NCBI GenBank assembly: GCA_026770615.1
Contig: MU631670.1
Span: 1-11,900 of the forward strand
Direction: 5' to 3'
Source: Pavlovales sp. CCMP2436
Lineage: Eukaryota; Haptophyta; Pavlovophyceae; Pavlovales
Length of the DNA stretch: 11,900 nucleotides
Part shown: positions 1 through 7,472 of the stretch, piece after piece
Position numbering within the stretch: the first letter of the stretch is position 1
How the letters are laid out: the number at the start of each line of letters is the position of its first letter
The notes under the pieces: model-generated
What the model was told of the DNA's origin: nothing
Databases searched by the model: none
The model's input: the letters and a program-made list of their open reading frames with translations, nothing else
Position numbers and translations under genes: made by a program

Positions 1-410
1 CCCCCCCCTGGAACCCCACCTCCTCTGCTGTACTAGCTGAATCCCCTGTCAGTTGCTGGATCTGACTCTCTGCCCCCTGCCATGTATAATAATCGGTATA
101 GTAAAATAGCAATAATCATAATGATGAGGATGAGGATGAGATTGAGAATAACATAATGACAACAATAATGACATCAATAATCATAACGACGATAATGACA
201 GTGACAATGATAAGGATGATAATGAGAATGATGAGGACAATGATGCTGATGCTGATAACAACCAACATAATTGGTATGATAAGAATGATAAATATTAGGG
301 CCTCCCACTGCAGATATCATGAAAGCCACCTCCCTCAACGCCTAGGGCGTTTGCGAATGTGTTGAAGGGGCATACTAACTAACTAACTAACTAATAATGA
401 TAAATATTAG
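1..410. other. Intron sequence upstream of the first visible meckelin exon
   Basis: No exon is recognisable here. It opens with a C-run and a C/T-rich stretch, then a long AT-rich block of ATGA/ATAA-type triplets (about 100-290) and a short AACT tandem run (about 374-393). The last 17 nt of the acceptor region (396-412, aatgataaatattaggg) also occur at 284-300, so the acceptor region appears twice. Open frames here are microsatellite translations, not genes. Confidence 0.6.
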
Positions 411-3400
411 GGAGAGCCGGCAGAGGATGCGCCCGTGAGCATCTGGCGCACAATCTTCGTGGCCAACGAGCTGAACGAATTACAGGCCGCTCGCCTTACG
501 AAGCCGGTACTTGCTACACCTTTTTTTTCTTCTTTTGTCGACAACAAATAAGTATTATCTTGTGTAAGACTACTAATTTCTGGCCGGATTAAGATCCGGA
601 ATCAGCGGCCAAAGCCGCGCGTAAGCGATGAATTAAAAAGCCAACGGCATCGGGGGAGCCGGACATAAAAGTCCGGCATTCCCGTCTAACCAACCATAGT
701 TTCCCTTTAAGGGAGTCTGGATCTAAAATAATCAGTCACTAAATTAGTATTTATGGTTTAATGGTTTTGGTTTGAATTAAAAAAAAAAAAAAAATCGGTT
801 TCGACTCTCGCCAAACATTAATTTGATTCCTTTTCTTTCTGCAGGCGCTGTCTCTGGTGCTGGTGCTGGCCTTCATGGTGGGAGGCGACTTCGAGCGCTT
901 CGGGACGGCAGTGCCGAACGGCAGCGCAGACAAGGCGGACCCGAGCAAGGTGGCTTCTTTTTTTCCTTCTTCTTCTTTTTGTTCTTTTTTATAATAGTTC
1001 TTTTGTCGTTCTCCGAGTTGCAGCCCGGATGCGGACGCGAGCAAGGTGATTTTTGCTTAATTGATTTATTTTTGGTTTTGGTTTTTTTTACCATTGTTAT
1101 TGTTGTTGCCATCATCGACAAGGCGGATACGAGCAGGGTGATTCTGGTTTTTTTATCATTACCATTACTATTGGTTTTGTCATCATCATCATCATCATCG
1201 TCGTCGTCGTCATCATCATCACCATCACGTATACATCACAGGTCCCCTCCCACCTGCTGCTGCGCTTCGCCGTCTCGACGTTTGTGTGGGGAGTGGTGTT
1301 GGTGGGTCAGGCGCTGCTTTTGAAACTGGTCTACCTCCCCTACGTCGAGGACAAGGTGTGCGCCCTATTTTAAAACATTGATTCTATTTGATAGCGTTGC
1401 CGTTGGCTTTAGCTTTCGCGGGGCTTTGGCCGCTGAGTCCGGACCAGTTCATCCGGACAGGAATTAGTAGCCTTACACAAGTCAGTTCCTGTGTGTTGTC
1501 GACATAATACATTGATTCTATTTGACTCGTTGCTACTGGCTATTTTGCGGATGCTATTTATTTCACTGATGGGTATTTCATTGTTAATAATTTTAGTCAC
1601 GCTATATAAATCATGCTATAACGCTAACTAATTTGACAAGGTGCGCCCTTCACCGCAGATGAATCACAATAAGAGCACTTTCAATAATTCGCTATCCTAT
1701 ATAGCTAGAGATCCTATGAAGCTAGCAGCTGCCTTTGTTTGGCAGTTGCCCCGGATTTGGCCCAGTCCTGATTCGAATTAGTCTGCTGTCACGAGTTGTT
1801 GCACAATCAGAGCACTTTCAATGTCTCTCAAGGCGTACAGGCATGGCTATTGTTTAAAATTTATTCCGCTCGAGTCCTCTCATCGTCGTCGGTTCATAGC
1901 GACGTCACTTTTGCAATTGAACCCGCCGTTCCAGCAGGTCTTCAGCTGCACCTGTGCTACGGCTTTCCCGCAAGAAGCCTGGCTTTCGCACCTACCAGAC
2001 TAACCCATGCTGAAAGATATTTGTCAAAAACAAAATAATAACACATGTGTGCGGTGCGGCTATGTGTGTTAGGTGGGGCAGCTGGTGGATCTGCTTGCAG
2101 TGATTAGCATGTACCTCCTTGGCCTTGGCCTGGGTGCCTGTGTGCCTGCCTGTGTTAGGTGGGGCAGCTGGTGGATCTGCTTGCAGTGACTAGCATGTAC
2201 CTCCTTGGCCTTGGCCTGGGTGCCTGTGTGCCTGCCTGTGTTAGGTGGGGCAGCTGGTGGATCTGCTTGCAGTGACTGACCTGTGCCTGTGTGCCTGTGT
2301 CCGCTTTGATTCTGCCCCTATCCATGTTTCTTTCCCCTTTGCCTATGCGACAGGTGGGGCAACTGCTCGCCCTACTCGCAGCGACTGACGTGTGCCTTCT
2401 TGACCTGTATGCCTGTGTGCCTGTGTGTGGCAGGTGGGCCAATTGATGGACCTGCTTGCAGCGACTGGCATGTGCCTCCTTGGCCTGTGTGCCTGTGTTA
2501 GGTGGGGCAGCTGGTGGATCTGCTTGCAGCGACTGACGTGTGTCTCCTTGACCTGCATGCCTGTTTGCCTGTGTGTGTTAGGTGGGGCAACTGGTGGATC
2601 TGCTTGCAGTTGCGAACGTGTCCGCTTTGATTCTGCCAGAGCCCTTGTGCGGCTACTACCTTCACGGCCGCTCCGTGCACGCACACGCAGACGCATCCAT
2701 GCTCGACCTCAACAAACAGGTATGGGCGGGGATGGGGGGGGGTCTGCCTGTGTGTGCGTGTGTGTGCGTGTGTGTGCGTGTGTGTGTGTAGGTGTGTGTG
2801 TGTGTTTGATCGCATCCCTACTCGAGCTCAACAAACAGGTGTGGGTGATGGGGGTATGGGTCTGTGTGTGTGTGTGTCTGTGTTTGTTTGTGTGCCCTCT
2901 CTCTTGTAATCTTGTGTGTGTGTGTGTGTGTGTGTGCGTGTGTTCTTCTTCTTCTTCTTTTTATCCCATGTGTTTACTCCTCCTCCCCCCCCTCCCCCCT
3001 CCACCAGTTGCGAGCGGAGGAGGACGGTCTCACGAGTCAGCGCGGCCTCTCGCCATCCTCGGAAGTGCAGACGTTCGAGGCATTCTTCTCATTATTATTA
3101 CTTCTTTAGTAATACTATTGCTATTATTAATAAGACGAATAAGAACAAGAATAAGAATAATGAGAATCTTAAGCAATTGTAATGGTATTGTTAAGATAGC
3201 AGCAATGACAACCATAGCACCCATAACCCCCCCCCCCCTTCAAGTGCACCTCACCCCTGTCATAACCCCCACCCACCCACACACACACAGGTGCATCCCT
3301 GTCACAGCACCCATAACTCCCCCCCCTCACGCCTGCCCTGCGGGAGGTGTACGACCAGAACAAATAATTTCAATACATAAATTAAATCGATAAACTTATC

Positions 3401-4802
3401 TTCTTTCAAATTTCATATTTTGGCTATAACTTCAGGTGCACCTCACGCCTGCGCTAAGAGAGGTGTACGACCAGAACTTTCTGCACGCTGCTCTGGCAGA
3501 GGCCGCGCAACCTGTCACGGCCAACACCGCGCCGCGACGCCGCGCCGGAAACGGAGGGGGGCAGGTGTGCACCCCCCCACCACCACCACCACCACCCCCA
3601 CCACCATTCACACCACCACCACGCACACGCACACCCGCATCAATCCCCTAATCACAATACTGAATGTACCAACAAAAAAACTATCATCAAACCCAACGAT
3701 AACCACAACAGCATTCTTCTACTCACAACACTGAAGCTCAAACATGTAAATATATAACAACAATCACAATACAGGTGAACGCACCTCTCACCGTGCTGCC
3801 ACGCACACAAAGTAGTTGAATACAATCACATAACTGAAAGTACTTACAACAAACACCATGGCATGAAATACTAACTAGACAATTGAGCACCCCTCTGTCG
3901 GCGCGTCCATACAGTAATTATAATAGCTATAGTGATAATGAAATAATTGTAGCAATTGTAATACTTATGGGGCGAGAACGATTGTGTAACAACTCGTGAC
4001 AGCACACGAATTCGAATCCGGACTGGGCCGAATCCGGGCAACTGCCAAAGAAATGCAGTTGCGTGTACTAATAATAATTTGTTTCTCACACATAATTTGC
4101 TGGTAACAATTCCATCAGATGAGCACCCCTCTGGCGGCGTGTTCATGCAACAATCAGAAGAATAATTGGTTGATAATAACACCAATACGATGAATGGTTT
4201 GTGCCGAGCGTGCCTCTGGCGGCGTGTCATATAATACTACTCCTACTCCTCCTCCTACTACCACCACCATCACCACTGCTACTACTACTATTGCTAATAG
4301 GTTGTTGATAATAATCAACTTATCAGAATAATTTGTTGCTAATAATACCAACAGATGAGCGTGCCTCTGGCGGGCGGGTCCATGCAACAATAATAAGAAT
4401 AACAAAAATAATAAGAAGAAGAAGAATTTGTTGATTACAATAATAATCATAATAATTTGTTGATAACAGATGAACGTGCCTCTGGCGGGCGTGTCGATTG
4501 AGCGTGCGCGCCGTGCAGGAGACGGCTTTCGCTCCAACCCCGAGAGGTGTAGTACTAGTATTGCTGTTTTTCTTATTGTTGTACTCTTGAAACGGCTTTC
4601 GCTCCAACCCCGAGAGGTAATCATGAATAATAGTAGAAGTAGTAGTAGTATTGGTCTGAATAATGACTATAATAACGAGAATAACACTAACAACGAACTA
4701 ACAACAAATTAACTTGTAACTAACAGGGCAGTTGCGCGGTACGTGGAGATGAACGCACTGCTGAGAGACTTTGTGGACGGCTCACTGCCGGTGCGCTGTT
4801 GC

Positions 4803-4843
<41 letters not shown>

Positions 4844-5627
4844 TTGCTGCTGTTGCTGCTGCTGCTGCTGTTGTTGCTGTTGCTGTTCTTACTATTACTA
4901 TTATTAGATTACTATTATTAGATTACTATTCTTAGATTACATGACTATTATTATTTGCGGACGGCTCACTGCTGGTCTGCGCCCTTTGCTGCCACCTACC
5001 CAGCCAATGCATGATGCCACCCGCCCCCTCCCCCCGTCCCCCCCTCTCCCAATTTCTCTCCCGGTGTAACCGTGCGTGTGGCCGCTTTTGCTCTTTATTT
5101 CACCGCGTTTTGAATCTGTATGCATGCAAGTATTCATAAATACATTGGCTGTGTTTGAACGTGTGCACGACTCCGTCCGCCTCGCCGCTTCTCTCTCCAT
5201 CCATGCCTGCACGACCTCTTCTGTGCGTGAACGTGAGTCTCCTGCCACACAATGCCGAGCCACTTCTGATTCTGGTTTGAACGTTTTTTTGTTGTTATTT
5301 TTTTAGGGGCACGAGTACCAGATCCGCGAGAAGTCCTACCTCGAGAAGCTGCTGCGCTTGCCGCCCGACATGAGCTACGCGCGCGACTCGCTCTTCCTCT
5401 ACGACTCGAGCGGCTCGTGGACGCGCACGCTGCTCTACGGGCGCGAGTACGACCTCTGCATCCTCGAGGTGCTGGTCTACACCGTCACGGACATGTCGCT
5501 GCGCTCGTCGCTCGTCAGCGCGGTGATCACGTACGTGGTGTGGCTGGCGGTGGAGAAGCTGCGCTCCACGCTCGGCCAGAACAACCTCGCCAAGAAGACG
5601 CTCATCGACGACCGCTTCCTCATCTGA
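411..5627 (+). CDS. TMEM67: Meckelin (transmembrane protein 67), eight 3' exons, 5' partial
   Basis: Meckelin is a multi-pass membrane protein of the ciliary transition zone (MKS module), with an N-terminal extracellular cysteine-rich part (outside the window) and a C-terminal membrane region. Exons, read by homology and splice sites: A 411-506, B 845-949, C 1242-1355, D 2582-2719, E 3008-3079, F 3436-3564, G 4470-4546, H 4727-4790, I 5307-5627. That is nine segments if A is counted, all in one frame, giving about 371 residues before TGA. Diagnostic stretches recalled from the animal protein: [15 protein letters not shown] (A), [17 protein letters not shown] (D), LTSQRGLSP and QTFE (E), and the terminus [17 protein letters not shown] (I). 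Membrane segments are visible in exons B and C and in the middle of I. All introns are phase 0 except G/H (phase 2). The E donor is GC rather than GT (GAG|GCATTC), chosen because QTFE is conserved and the intron frame soon stops. Exon edges are copied into many of the introns. Family identity is near certain; single boundaries are less so. Confidence 0.93.
536..648 (-). repeat. Dispersed repeat A, copy 1 (intron A/B, inverted)
   Basis: About 113 bp. Its reverse complement aligns along its length with 1399-1504. Shared blocks are GCCGTTGGCTTT, GGCTTTGGCCGCTGA, AATTAGTAG, CTTACACAAG and TTGTCGACA. It holds small perfect hairpins (CCGGAT-taag-ATCCGG, GCGGC-caaa-GCCGC), and a 7-bp hairpin, GCCGGAC/GTCCGGC, follows at 657-679. 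No coding potential was seen. Confidence 0.75.
925..1147 (+). repeat. Three copies of the exon B donor edge
   Basis: The true end of exon B with its donor (about 928-953, GACAAGGCGGACCCGAGCAAG then gtgg) recurs at 1028-1050 (GCGGACGCGAGCAAGgtgat) and at 1117-1147 (GACAAGGCGGATACGAGCAG followed by ggtgattctgg). The second and third copies also share the following T-rich intron sequence, so the unit duplicated is exon edge plus intron start. The first donor continues cleanly into exon C, so the later two are read as decoys. Confidence 0.7.
991..1030 (+). repeat. Dispersed motif C, copy in the meckelin B/C intron
   Basis: The sequence ATAATAGTTCTTTTGTCG, then CCGAGTTGCAGCCCGGA, closely matches 11641-11678 and, in part, 11451-11480 in the DnaJ introns. 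The order of the parts is the same (T-run, AGTTCTTTT, about 8 nt, CCGA(C/G)TTG, CAGCCCG). A short intron-resident element shared by two unrelated genes is the simplest reading. Confidence 0.6.
1180..1220 (+). repeat. TCA/TCG trinucleotide microsatellite
   Basis: An interrupted (TCA)n/(TCG)n run sits in the intron just before the exon C acceptor (cacag|GTCCCC, exon at 1242). It encodes only a serine run in one frame and is intronic. Confidence 0.85.
1375..1525 (+). mobile_element. Dispersed repeat A, copy 2, flanked by 17-bp direct repeats
   Basis: The repeat A body (1399-1504) lies between two identical 17-nt copies of ACATTGATTCTATTTGA, at 1375-1391 and 1509-1525. A body of about 117 bp between perfect long direct repeats looks like a short non-autonomous insertion with a target-site duplication of the length made by target-primed reverse transcription. 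A local tandem duplication is the alternative. It lies in the intron after exon C, in opposite orientation to the copy at 536-648. No poly(A) tail was seen. Confidence 0.55.
1665..1822 (-). mobile_element. Dispersed repeat B, copy 1, flanked by 21-nt direct repeats
   Basis: CACAATAAGAGCACTTTCAAT (1665-1685) and its near-identical copy at 1802-1822, with one base changed, bracket about 116 bp. The inner part 1725-1808 is the inverted counterpart of 3980-4062. The arrangement matches that of repeat A nearby (body of about 117 bp, long direct repeats). It is intronic in meckelin (C/D intron) and not coding. Confidence 0.55.
2073..2609 (+). repeat. Seven-unit array made from the exon D acceptor edge
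   Basis: Units begin (first exon base) at 2073, 2159, 2245, 2354, 2434, 2502 and 2582; the last is the true exon D. Each unit has a pyrimidine/GT-rich lead, AG, then a version of GTGGGGCAGCTGGTGGATCT and TTGCAG, so six extra copies of a plausible 3' splice site precede the real one. The first two spacings are exactly 86 nt, the rest 109, 80, 68 and 80. The third unit also carries 20 nt (2297-2316) identical to deeper exon D sequence (2618-2637), so it was copied from a longer stretch of exon. Only the last unit continues into the conserved GYYLHGRSV coding region. Confidence 0.85.
2692..2845 (+). repeat. Duplicated exon D donor edge
   Basis: The last 28 nt of exon D plus the donor (2692-2726, ending CTCAACAAACAGgtatggg) recur at 2811-2845 (CTCAACAAACAGgtgtggg) with four mismatches over 35 nt. 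Both copies have usable GT donors. A GT microsatellite lies between them. Confidence 0.8.
2749..2942 (+). repeat. Interrupted GT/TGTGTGCG microsatellite
   Basis: Two GT-rich tracts, about 2749-2808 and 2863-2942, lie in the intron after exon D, separated by the duplicated exon D edge. A TTC-rich then C/T-rich polypyrimidine tract follows and leads to the exon E acceptor (ccaccag|TTGCGA). Cys/Val-rich translations in this region are spurious. Confidence 0.9.
3240..3478 (+). repeat. Partial copies of the exon F acceptor edge
   Basis: The true exon F start (3433-3478: cag|GTGCACCTCACGCCTG and on through GAGGTGTACGACCAGAAC) is echoed at 3240-3260 (tcaaGTGCACCTCACCCCTG), 3287-3305 (acagGTGCATCCCTG) and 3327-3361 (TCACGCCTGCCCTG, then GAGGTGTACGACCAGAAC). 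The third copy runs into aaataa, a stop in the homologous frame, so it cannot replace the real exon. C-runs and CA repeats separate the copies. Confidence 0.75.
3771..4500 (+). repeat. Scattered copies of the exon G acceptor edge
   Basis: The true exon G start at 4466-4500 (acagATGAACGTGCCTCTGG and on) is preceded in the same intron by related pieces at 3771-3798, 3882-3912, 4116-4152, 4204-4230 and 4351-4390, all sharing (ag)ATGA(A/G)C then (G/A)(T/C)(G/C)CCTCTGGCGG or close variants. Several also carry the following GTGTTCATGCAACAA-like tail. The upstream AT-rich intron flank (gataataac..cca) is shared too. Spacing is irregular, so this is a dispersed family rather than a tight tandem. Confidence 0.8.
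3980..4062 (+). repeat. Dispersed repeat B, copy 2 (inverted relative to 1725-1808)
   Basis: About 83 bp. Its reverse complement aligns with 1725-1808 through GGCAGTTGCC, GGCCCAGTCC, ATTCGAAT, CTGTCACGAGTTGTT and CACAATC. It contains ATTCGAATCC (4010-4019), close to the pol III B-box consensus GGTTCRANNCC, so a tRNA-derived SINE origin is possible. No convincing A box was found. Confidence 0.65.
4522..4618 (+). repeat. Duplicated exon G donor edge
   Basis: The 27 nt at 4522-4548 (ACGGCTTTCGCTCCAACCCC then GAGAG and the gt of the donor) are repeated exactly at 4592-4618, 70 nt downstream. The first donor is gtgtag, the second gtaatc. Only the first keeps the frame into exon H (GAG AG|G GCA GTT GCG); the second would shift it. 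Confidence 0.85.
4773..4983 (+). repeat. Duplicated exon H donor edge
   Basis: The exon H end and donor (4773-4799, GTGGACGGCTCACTGCCG|gtgcgctgt) recur at 4957-4983 (GCGGACGGCTCACTGCTG|gtctgcgcc). A CTG repeat and an AT-rich direct repeat (GATTACTATTATTA-type, about 4906-4940) lie between them. Confidence 0.75.
4796..4888 (+). repeat. CTG/CAG trinucleotide tract just inside the exon H donor
   Basis: About thirty CTG units with TTG interruptions start about five bases after the GT of the exon H donor and end in TTACTATT repeats. The transcript strand carries CUG. The tract is intronic and is bracketed by the duplicated exon H edge. Confidence 0.9.
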
Positions 5628-6129
5628 GCTTGAGATCGATGTAATTAGATTAGATCATCATACTACTTACTAGGCTATATTCTTAAATACATGGATTACT
5701 AAATGTGACCATGTAATTGCTTTACTTATGTCCGCGCCGCGTTAATTGTGCGAATAGCACTGTTCGGATACATGCACGCAAATTGTACGTATTACTACAA
5801 ACGCTTACGGCATTTCTTCCAATTAACGTGGCCAGTTCCCGAATCAGGCCTCACTTACTAGCTGGTTCTCGATTGTGAGGGCCTCCTCACGTGTCAAACG
5901 ATGCTCAACCTGCACCACGCCGGCTTCCGACCTGCCATACACTGGGGCATCCGGACACTCACTTCCCAACAGGGCACTCTGGCACACCAGTCGGCTGGTG
6001 CACCCCACAAAACACTCGAGCCCCGTATTGCAGCAGGACTTCGCCTCACTCCTCACTCCCACTCCCAGCCGAACGCGAGCAGGCTCGCGAGGCGCAAGCT
6101 GGACGCGACAGCGCCCGCCGCCCAGCCGA
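5628..6129. other. Intergenic gap between convergent genes
   Basis: It follows the meckelin stop and lies beyond the end of the minus-strand ankyrin gene. The first 210 nt are AT-rich, as expected for 3' flanks, but no certain polyadenylation signal was found. From about 5840 the sequence is GC-rich, with a 72-codon minus-strand open frame of no recognisable family. Nothing further can be supported. Confidence 0.5.
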
Positions 6130-7174
6130 TCAGGCGTGCCCTGCCCGAACGAGGCGCGACGGCGTCACCTGGGCGGCATACTGCGCCTCGTCGTCCTCCT
6201 CGTCCTCGTCCTCGTCGTCTTCGTCGCCCTCGTCCTCATCTTCGTCTTCGTAGTCCTCGTCGTCGTCGTCGCGGCTGAGCGCGTGCGCCATCACGAGCGG
6301 CCACACGTCGAGCAGCGCGACCTCCTCGCCCGCAAAGCGCGCCTCCCGGACGAGCAGCTGGCCGAGCCGCAGCAGCTTGGCCGCGCGTGCGCGCACGTGC
6401 GCGGGGAAGAGCGCGTGGTTCTCGCGCGACCACGGGGCCGCCGCCGCCACCACCAGGGAAGCGCCCTCGTGCGCCGGGTCGCGTGCGAGCAGCGCACGCG
6501 CAACATCGAGCGGTGTGGGTCCGCCATCGCCGCTGCCGTCGTGCACGTCCGCCCCGCCCACGAGGAGCTGGCGCACGCGCGCTGGCGAGAGATATTCAAC
6601 ATGGTGCAGCTGGCTCGTCCACTCGCTTGTTTCGAGCACCCACGCGCGGCAGTTGGCGGGCGCGTCCGGAGCAAGCATCGCGCGCTGTGCACCGTAGGCG
6701 CAAAGTAGCTGCACCACGACGAGCCGGGCGCTACCCAAGCTTAGCGCGGTGCGCCCGTCAGACCAACTAAGGGAGTAGGACCGACCAGACGCTGTTGCCA
6801 GCACGTCGGCACCCGCCTCGAGCAGGAGGCGCACGCAGTCGATATGGCCGATAGTACTTGCCCTCATCAGCGCAGTGCGCCCAAACATATTGGCGGAGTT
6901 CACGTTGGCGCCAGCAGCGAGCAGGAGGCAAGCGCAATCGGCGGAGAGCCTGCTGCCGCTCGCACTCATAAGCGCAGTCAGCCCATGCGCGTCGGCGCAG
7001 TTCACGTCTGCGCCAAACTTGAGCAGGACGCGTGTGCACACCTCCCTGCTCTTACCGCCCGCCCTCATCAGCGCGGTGTAGCACTCGGTTGGCGGAGTTG
7101 ACGTCGGTGCCCGCCATGAGCAGGGTGCGCACGCGGCGCATGTCCCTAGCACCACACACCGCGCAGAGATTCAT
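6130..7174 (-). CDS. Ankyrin-repeat protein with acidic C-terminal region (frameshift near the N-terminus)
   Basis: The continuous frame runs from 7155 down to TGA at 6130 (341 codons). Counting from 7155, ankyrin repeats are clear at about residues 24-55 (..YTALMRAG..LLKFGADVN), 57-89 (GLTALMSAS..LLLAAGANVN) and 91-120 (GRTALMRAS..LLLEAGADV), with a degenerate fourth at 132-158. Residues 180-295 form a helical region (LHHVEYLSPARVRQLLVGGADV; LLDVWPLVMAHAL) of the kind I recall after ankyrin repeats in haptophyte proteins. Residues 296-323 are nearly all Asp/Glu, coded by a GAC/GAG repeat. The true start is probably ATG at 7174 in the neighbouring frame: it reads MNLCAVCGARDMRRVRTLL then MAGTDVNSAN, an extra repeat that joins the main frame if about two bases are missing at 7081-7092. 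Function is unknown beyond likely protein binding. Confidence 0.85.
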
Positions 7175-7472
7175 CAGCAACGAGCAAGCACGGCGCTTCG
7201 AACCCGCAGCGGAAGGGGGCGGCGGAGGGCGGATGGGCCTGCGGCGTGGGGTGCGGGACTGTGCTGGCGCAAGAGGGCGAGCAAATGGAGCGCGGAGGAG
7301 CGGAGTTTAGCGTAGAGCAAGAGGGGAGCGCGCAAGGAACGGGCGGAGCGGCGTGGAGAATACAGTAGCGGAGCGTAGCGCAGCCATGAAGCCCCCCCCC
7401 CCCTATAACCCGGTACTCGCTTCAGCCCAAACGTCCGGAGTGTGATTAAAAAGGCGAACTCGCCCCCTGCAG
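7175..7472. other. Gap between the ankyrin gene and the zinc-finger exons
   Basis: A G/A-rich plus-strand sequence with GAGCG-type near-repeats (about 7270-7380) and a C-run at about 7388-7402, followed by the pyrimidine-rich lead to the acceptor cctgcag at 7466-7472. It probably holds the promoter of the minus-strand ankyrin gene and intron of the plus-strand zinc-finger gene. ATTAAAAAGGCGAACTCGC (7445-7463) resembles the reverse complement of part of motif C at 11434-11450. No gene was recognised. Confidence 0.4.

Noticed and set aside
580..680. Strong small hairpins suggestive of a tRNA or structured RNA
   Set aside because: The stems do not form a cloverleaf, and the second copy of the repeat keeps only part of them; they are better explained as part of repeat A.
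823..1323. Long plus-strand open frame spanning exon B, intron and exon C
   Set aside because: It runs through T-rich and TCA microsatellite intron in a frame different from meckelin; the conserved peptides need splicing.
2073..2609. CRISPR-like array
   Set aside because: Units vary in length, there are no unique spacers of constant size, and each unit is an exon edge in a eukaryotic intron.
2155..2815. Minus-strand repeat-rich open frames ([22 protein letters not shown] units)
   Set aside because: They are the antisense of the exon D acceptor array; the apparent protein repeat only reflects the DNA repeat.
2425..3393. 322-codon plus-strand open frame rich in Cys, Val and Pro
   Set aside because: It is a translation of the exon D minisatellite, GT repeats and C-runs, and covers exons D and E in the wrong frame.
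5844..6062. 72-codon minus-strand frame with several Cys, just downstream of the ankyrin gene
   Set aside because: It resembles no zinc-binding domain I know, and no good intron links it to the ankyrin frame.
5875..6770. Plus-strand open frames opposite the ankyrin gene
   Set aside because: They are Arg/Ala/Ser-rich shadows caused by high GC; the minus strand has clear ankyrin repeats.
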